Translations under genes and position numbers: made by a program | Notes under the pieces: model-generated | Told to the model about the DNA's origin: nothing | The model's input: the letters and a program-made list of their open reading frames with translations, nothing else | Database searches by the model: none | Part shown: positions 60,445 to 64,000 of the stretch, in pieces | How the letters are laid out: each line of letters starts with the position of its first letter | Position numbering within the stretch: position 1 is the stretch's first letter | Assembly: GCF_949298305.1 (NCBI RefSeq) | Contig: NZ_CASFWU010000015.1 | Location: 6,097-70,096 of the forward strand | DNA length: 64,000 bases | Direction: 5' to 3' | Source of the DNA: an uncultured Bacteroides sp. | GTDB lineage: Bacteria; Bacteroidota; Bacteroidia; Bacteroidales; Bacteroidaceae

Positions 60445-61992
60445 ATGACCAATCTTCAGAACGCGACGGCCAAAATGACCAACTACCGTTGGACCATCTG
60501 TGCCATGCTCTTTTTCGCGACAACCGTCAACTATCTGGACCGTCAGGTCCTCTCCCTCACGTGGAAAGACTTCATCGCCCCCGAGTTCCACTGGACCGAC
60601 GCCCACTACGGAGACATCACCGCCATCTTCTCACTGGTATATGCCGTGGCCAACCTGTTTGCAGGCCGGTTCATAGACTGGATGGGCACCAAGAAAGGCT
60701 ATCTGTGGTCCATCTTCATCTGGTCGCTCGGCGCCTGCCTCCATGCCGTCTGCGGCTGGGCCACCGAACACGTGGTAGGCATCCACAATGCCGCCGAAAT
60801 GATTGCCGCCACCGGCGCGACGGCCGCCACCATCGCCATCACCAGCGTCTACTTCTTCATTGCCGCACGCATCGTGCTGAGCATCGGCGAAGCGGGCAAC
60901 TTCCCCGCCGCCATCAAGGTGACCGCCGAATACTTCCCCAAGAAAGACCGCGCATTCGCCACCTCCATCTTCAACGCCGGCTCCATCGTGGGCGCCCTCG
61001 TGGCCCCCGTCACCATTCCGTCCATGGCCCGGTACTTCCAGAGCATCGGCATCGGCAACGGCTGGGAAATGGCCTTCATCGTCATCGGTGCGCTGGGCTT
61101 CGTCTGGATGGGCGTATGGGTATTCGCCTACAAGAAGCCCGAAGGCAATCCGCACGTGAACGCAGCCGAACTGGCCTACATCAATCTGGACAAACAAGGA
61201 GGACAGGCCAACGGCACACAGAACGCCGCAAACGTCAAGGAAGAAAGAAAGATGAGCCTCTGGGAATGCCTGAAGTATCCGCAGGCATGGGCCGTGGCAG
61301 TGGGCAAGTTCATGACCGACGGCGTCTGGTGGTTCTTCCTCTTCTGGACACCCGCCTACATCTCCGACGTCTACGGCTTCTCCTCGGACAGCGGAACGGC
61401 ACAGCTGCTGATATTCGTGCTCTACGCCATCACCATGCTGTCCATCTACGGCGGCAAGCTGCCCACCATCATCATCAACAAGACGGGCATGAACCCCTAC
61501 GCGGCCCGCATGCGCGCCATGTTCATCTTCGCCCTCTTCCCGCTGCTGGCCCTGTTCGCACAGCCGCTGGGCGAGTACTCCTACTGGTTCCCCATCATCA
61601 TCATCGGCATAGCCGGCGCCGCCCATCAGTCCTGGTCGGCCAACATCTACTCCGTGGGCAGTGACATGTTCCCCAACAGTGCCGTAGCCACCATCATCGG
61701 CCTGGGCGGCATGGCAGGCGGCATCGGCTCCTACCTCATCAACAAAGGCTCGGGCATGCTCTTCACCTACGCCGCCGGCACCACCATCGTGGACGGTCAG
61801 GAGGTGGAAATGACCAAAGCCCTGCTGGCACAAGGCGCCGAGTTCGCCCGTCCCGCCATGGAGTTCATGGGCTTCGAGGGCAAACCCGCAGGCTACTTCA
61901 TCATCTTCTGCATCTGTGCCGTGGCTTACCTCATCGGCTGGTGCATCATGAAGATTCTGGTTCCGAAGTACAAACCCATCGTAGTGGACTGA
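60445..61992 (+). CDS. MFS hexuronate transporter (ExuT-like)
   Basis: A 515-residue 12-TM major-facilitator carrier of the anion:cation symporter group. WTICAMLFFATTVNYLDRQVLSL is the ExuT/GudP start, with GRFIDWMGTKKGYLWS as the MFS loop motif, and RIVLSIGEAGNFPAAIKVTAEYFPKKDRA is the strongly conserved family signature. SLWECLKYPQAWAVAVGKFM opens the second half. Longer than E. coli ExuT (472) because of small loop insertions near residues 110 and 450. Probably imports galacturonate or the KduI product from the periplasm. It is followed by a strong terminator and faces the second HTCS gene. Confidence 0.92.
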   Translation: MTNLQNATAKMTNYRWTICAMLFFATTVNYLDRQVLSLTWKDFIAPEFHWTDAHYGDITAIFSLVYAVANLFAGRFIDWMGTKKGYLWSIFIWSLGACLHAVCGWATEHVVGIHNAAEMIAATGATAATIAITSVYFFIAARIVLSIGEAGNFPAAIKVTAEYFPKKDRAFATSIFNAGSIVGALVAPVTIPSMARYFQSIGIGNGWEMAFIVIGALGFVWMGVWVFAYKKPEGNPHVNAAELAYINLDKQGGQANGTQNAANVKEERKMSLWECLKYPQAWAVAVGKFMTDGVWWFFLFWTPAYISDVYGFSSDSGTAQLLIFVLYAITMLSIYGGKLPTIIINKTGMNPYAARMRAMFIFALFPLLALFAQPLGEYSYWFPIIIIGIAGAAHQSWSANIYSVGSDMFPNSAVATIIGLGGMAGGIGSYLINKGSGMLFTYAAGTTIVDGQEVEMTKALLAQGAEFARPAMEFMGFEGKPAGYFIIFCICAVAYLIGWCIMKILVPKYKPIVVD

Positions 61993-62047
61993 CCCGCTCC
62001 GCCGGGAAACAGATAAGGGACTGAGACTGAATCCCCGGTCCGATGTG

Positions 62048-62090
62048 AAAAGGGTGTGTCTGACGCAAAAGCGAGCAGACACACCCTTTT
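62048..62090 (+). terminator. Terminator after the hexuronate transporter gene
   Basis: AAAAGGGTGTGTCTG at 62048-62062 pairs perfectly with CAGACACACCCTTTT at 62076-62090; long A/T ends allow function in both directions. Confidence 0.88.
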
Positions 62091-62190
62091 CCTTTATATT
62101 CAGCTTCCGCCGGAAGGACGCGCAGCATCCATGCTTACAGCGGGGTGAGGACAGCCTTCCGACGCTCCGAGGCAGACAGCCGCATCCTGT

Positions 62191-62322
62191 TCATTGGATG
62201 CCCGTATGGTCGGCAGACGATGCTTGCATGGTCCACGGACGACGCTTGCACGGTCCACGGACGATGCTTGCATGGTGCGCGGACGATGCCTGCATGGTGC
62301 GCGGACGATGCCTGCATGGTCC
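62191..62322. repeat. 22-bp array, ATGCTTGCAT family, six units
   Basis: Units at 62191 (degenerate), 62213, 62235, 62257, 62279 and 62301, each 22 bp. Cores are GACGATGCTTGCATGGTCC, GACGACGCTTGCACGGTCC, GACGATGCTTGCATGGTGC and GACGATGCCTGCATGGT (twice). These are the best preserved copies of the family. The long flanks of the composite element are missing. It lies in the convergent gap 61993-62341, which has no gene. Confidence 0.85.
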
Positions 62323-62341
62323 GAAAGAGGCGCCGCAACCG

Positions 62342-63904
62342 TCAGACGGGCTTCTCCTCCTCCTGCTTCCGGCTGGCAAATTCGCCCGGTTTCATACCAA
62401 ACTGTTTCTGGAAACACTTGGCAAAGTAGGAAGGCGTGTTGAAGCCTACCATGTAACAGATTTCGTTGATGCGGTACTTGTTCTCGGCCAGCAGTGCCGC
62501 CGCCTTCTTCAGGCGGATGACCTGAATCAGCTCATTGGGAGTGATGTTGGCCAATACCTTGACTTTGCTGAACAGCCCGGAACGGCTTACTCCCATCTGT
62601 TCGGCCAGGAAGTCGACCGTCAGTTCCGGATTGGAGAAGTTTTCCTCGATAACCGCATTGATACGGGTCAGGAACTCGTTGTCCACCGTATTGTTGGCAA
62701 TGCTGTTCAGCGGCACCAGCGGCATCTTCGAGAACTTCTGCCTCAAGAGGTTGCGCAGCTCCAGCAGGTTGTCTATGCAGGCCATCAGATATTGCACCGA
62801 GAAAGGTTTCTCGATATAGGCATCCGCTCCGCAGTCCATGCCGGCCACTTTCGAGTTGGTATCGGTGCGGGCCGTCAGCAGGATGAACGGGATGTGGCTG
62901 GTTGCCCAGTTGGCACGCACGGCCCGGCACAGTTCGATGCCGTTCATGCGGGGCATCATCCAGTCGCATACAATCAGCGAAATGTCATTCTTGCCAATCA
63001 CTTCCTGCGCCTCCACCCCGTCTTCGGCTTTCAGCACAGTGTACTTGTCGGTGAAACTGCTCGAAAGGAAGTCGAGCATCTCGCGGTTGTCGTCCACAAT
63101 CAGCATCACAGGCTTTCCGGAGGCCTGTTCCTTCGGCTGCACCTCTTCTTCGCTCACGGCAGGTTCCTTCGGCTCTTCGGCCGGCCGGTCCTGGCGAGAA
63201 GCGGCCTCGGCATGTTCCGTGGGCAGGATGACACTGAAGACGGAACCCTCATTGACCTCGGACTGCACTTCTATCCGTCCGTTGTGCAGGTCGACGATGC
63301 TCTTCACAATGCTCAGCCCGATGCCCGTGGCCGGCTTGTTCTCCATTGCCTGATAGAAGGGGTTGAATATCTTTTTCTGCTCCTCCTTGCTGATGCCGAT
63401 GCCGTTGTCGGCCACGCGGATGGTGAACGTATGCCCGTCGGGAGCCAGGCTGCACGATACCGTCACCTCGTCCTTCGTATACTTGCTGGCATTGGTCAGC
63501 AGGTTGCTCACCACCTTGGTGATGGCCTCGTAGTCAATCATGGCCGTAAATCCTTCGTCCGGACACTCCAGCTTCAGCGTGGCGCCATACTGGGTGATGA
63601 AAGGCGTAAACCGCTCGCAAACCGACTTGAGCAGCTGATAGATGTTCTGCTCGGAATACTTCAGCTTCATGCCCTGCTGCTCCACTTTACGGAAATCCAA
63701 CAGCTGATTGACCAGGAAAAGCAGCCGCTGGCTGTTGCGGTCTATCACATTCAGGTCGTTGCGCACGGATTCGGGCAGCGCCACCTGTGCCTTCAGCACT
63801 TTCTCCAGCGGGCCGATAATCAGCGAGACCGGCGTGCGTATCTCGTGGGCTATCATGGTAAAGAACTGTATCTTTGCCTCGTGCATTTCCTTTTCCTTAT
63901 TACC
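62342..63904 (-). CDS. Hybrid two-component regulator (HTCS), cut off before the kinase domain
   Basis: The remaining ~520 residues contain HisKA (FFTMIAHEIRTPVSLIIGPL), HATPase (VVSNLLTNASKYTKDEVTVS; GIGISKEEQKKIFNPFYQ; GIGLSIVKSIVDLHNG), a receiver (VMLIVDDNREMLDFL, phospho-Asp in LIVCDWMMPRMNG) and a C-terminal AraC domain (VDFLAEQMGVSRSGLFSKVK). A complete HTCS has ~900 more residues with propellers, Y_Y_Y domain and TM helix. Here the frame continues only as GNKEKE upstream of MHEAKIQFF and then reaches AT-rich DNA and a stop at 63935-63937. So the gene is disrupted or rearranged. If translated from the Met at 63886, the product would be a cytosolic kinase-receiver-AraC fragment lacking sensor and membrane anchor. 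Confidence 0.8.
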   Translation of the reverse strand, partial: GNKEKEMHEAKIQFFTMIAHEIRTPVSLIIGPLEKVLKAQVALPESVRNDLNVIDRNSQRLLFLVNQLLDFRKVEQQGMKLKYSEQNIYQLLKSVCERFTPFITQYGATLKLECPDEGFTAMIDYEAITKVVSNLLTNASKYTKDEVTVSCSLAPDGHTFTIRVADNGIGISKEEQKKIFNPFYQAMENKPATGIGLSIVKSIVDLHNGRIEVQSEVNEGSVFSVILPTEHAEAASRQDRPAEEPKEPAVSEEEVQPKEQASGKPVMLIVDDNREMLDFLSSSFTDKYTVLKAEDGVEAQEVIGKNDISLIVCDWMMPRMNGIELCRAVRANWATSHIPFILLTARTDTNSKVAGMDCGADAYIEKPFSVQYLMACIDNLLELRNLLRQKFSKMPLVPLNSIANNTVDNEFLTRINAVIEENFSNPELTVDFLAEQMGVSRSGLFSKVKVLANITPNELIQVIRLKKAAALLAENKYRINEICYMVGFNTPSYFAKCFQKQFGMKPGEFASRKQEEEKPV

Positions 63905-64000
63905 TGAGTTTTGGATAAGAAATGTGCCTGAAAATTAGTTAGAATGCTCAATTATATGTATCTTTATAGTGTGAAAATCAAAACGATAGCATATAATTAT
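63905..64000. mobile_element. Probable end of an inserted element (AT-rich junction)
   Basis: From about 63905 the composition switches from GC-rich coding to AT-rich DNA starting CCTGAGTTTTGGATAAG on the plus strand, exactly where HTCS homology stops. No transposase is inside the window. An insertion-sequence end is the simplest reading; a genomic rearrangement or a frame-broken ancient gene end are alternatives. Confidence 0.4.

Noticed and set aside
62191..62322. CRISPR array
   Set aside because: Units are contiguous 22-bp repeats with no unique spacers and there are no cas genes in the window.
62135..62442. Cys/His/Met-rich small ORFs over the 22-bp arrays, here and at the other array sites
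   Set aside because: The repeating peptides arise in every frame from the 22-bp repeat (22 is not a multiple of 3), so they are not conserved coding sequences.

Overview
The window looks like a chromosomal segment from a GC-rich member of the Bacteroidales, most likely a Bacteroides or Phocaeicola/Mediterranea-type gut organism. The evidence is promoters of the Bacteroides type (TTTG, about 19-20 bp, then TAnnTTTG), TonB-dependent outer-membrane receptors, hybrid two-component regulators ending in AraC domains, a pectin-degradation locus, and families such as DUF3822 and the GxxExxY protein. I assign no species. I see no rRNA and no CRISPR array.

Layout. 1-5.7 kb: end of a U32 peptidase gene, a lipoprotein-like membrane protein, a TonB-dependent receptor, a RelE/ParE toxin-antitoxin pair and a LuxR-type regulator. 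5.9-12.6 kb: housekeeping genes (DUF805 protein, COG2509 flavoprotein, radA, beta-carbonic anhydrase, asparaginase) with a GxxExxY gene held between inverted repeats. 12.8-18.2 kb: the threonine operon, with a Thr-rich leader peptide and an attenuator in front of thrA, an iPGM-like homoserine kinase candidate and thrC. 18.4-31.7 kb: MscS channel, helicase, DUF3822-rsmD, cardiolipin synthase, a large TonB-type barrel protein, aroB, a tRNA-Pro lacking its 3' end, an FKBP isomerase and rplS. 31.8-45.6 kb: two export systems, an RND tripartite pump and a MacB-like ABC/adaptor/TolC operon, separated by a ROK sugar kinase. 45.7-64 kb: pectin/rhamnogalacturonan utilisation.

The pectin block appears to work as follows. 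Esterases (CE12-CE8 fusion, CE8, AXE1 and another alpha/beta hydrolase) strip acetyl and methyl groups. A secreted GH105 enzyme releases unsaturated uronate. A KduI isomerase that carries a signal peptide would isomerise the product in the periplasm. An ExuT-like MFS carrier, and an orphan PTS-type EIIC membrane protein, would import products. A complete hybrid regulator (45.7-50.1 kb) and a second one cut off near its histidine-kinase domain (62.3-63.9 kb, next to AT-rich foreign-looking DNA) flank the block.

The most unusual feature is not a gene. Many intergenic regions, mostly between convergent genes, carry tandem arrays with a strict 21-23 bp (usually 22 bp) period built from short dyads. 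One family (core close to ATGCTTGCAT) occurs at five places. In three of these the array sits inside a conserved element of about 460-480 bp that also contains a long hairpin with compensatory changes. Other arrays keep the same period with unrelated sequence. I know of no function for these arrays.
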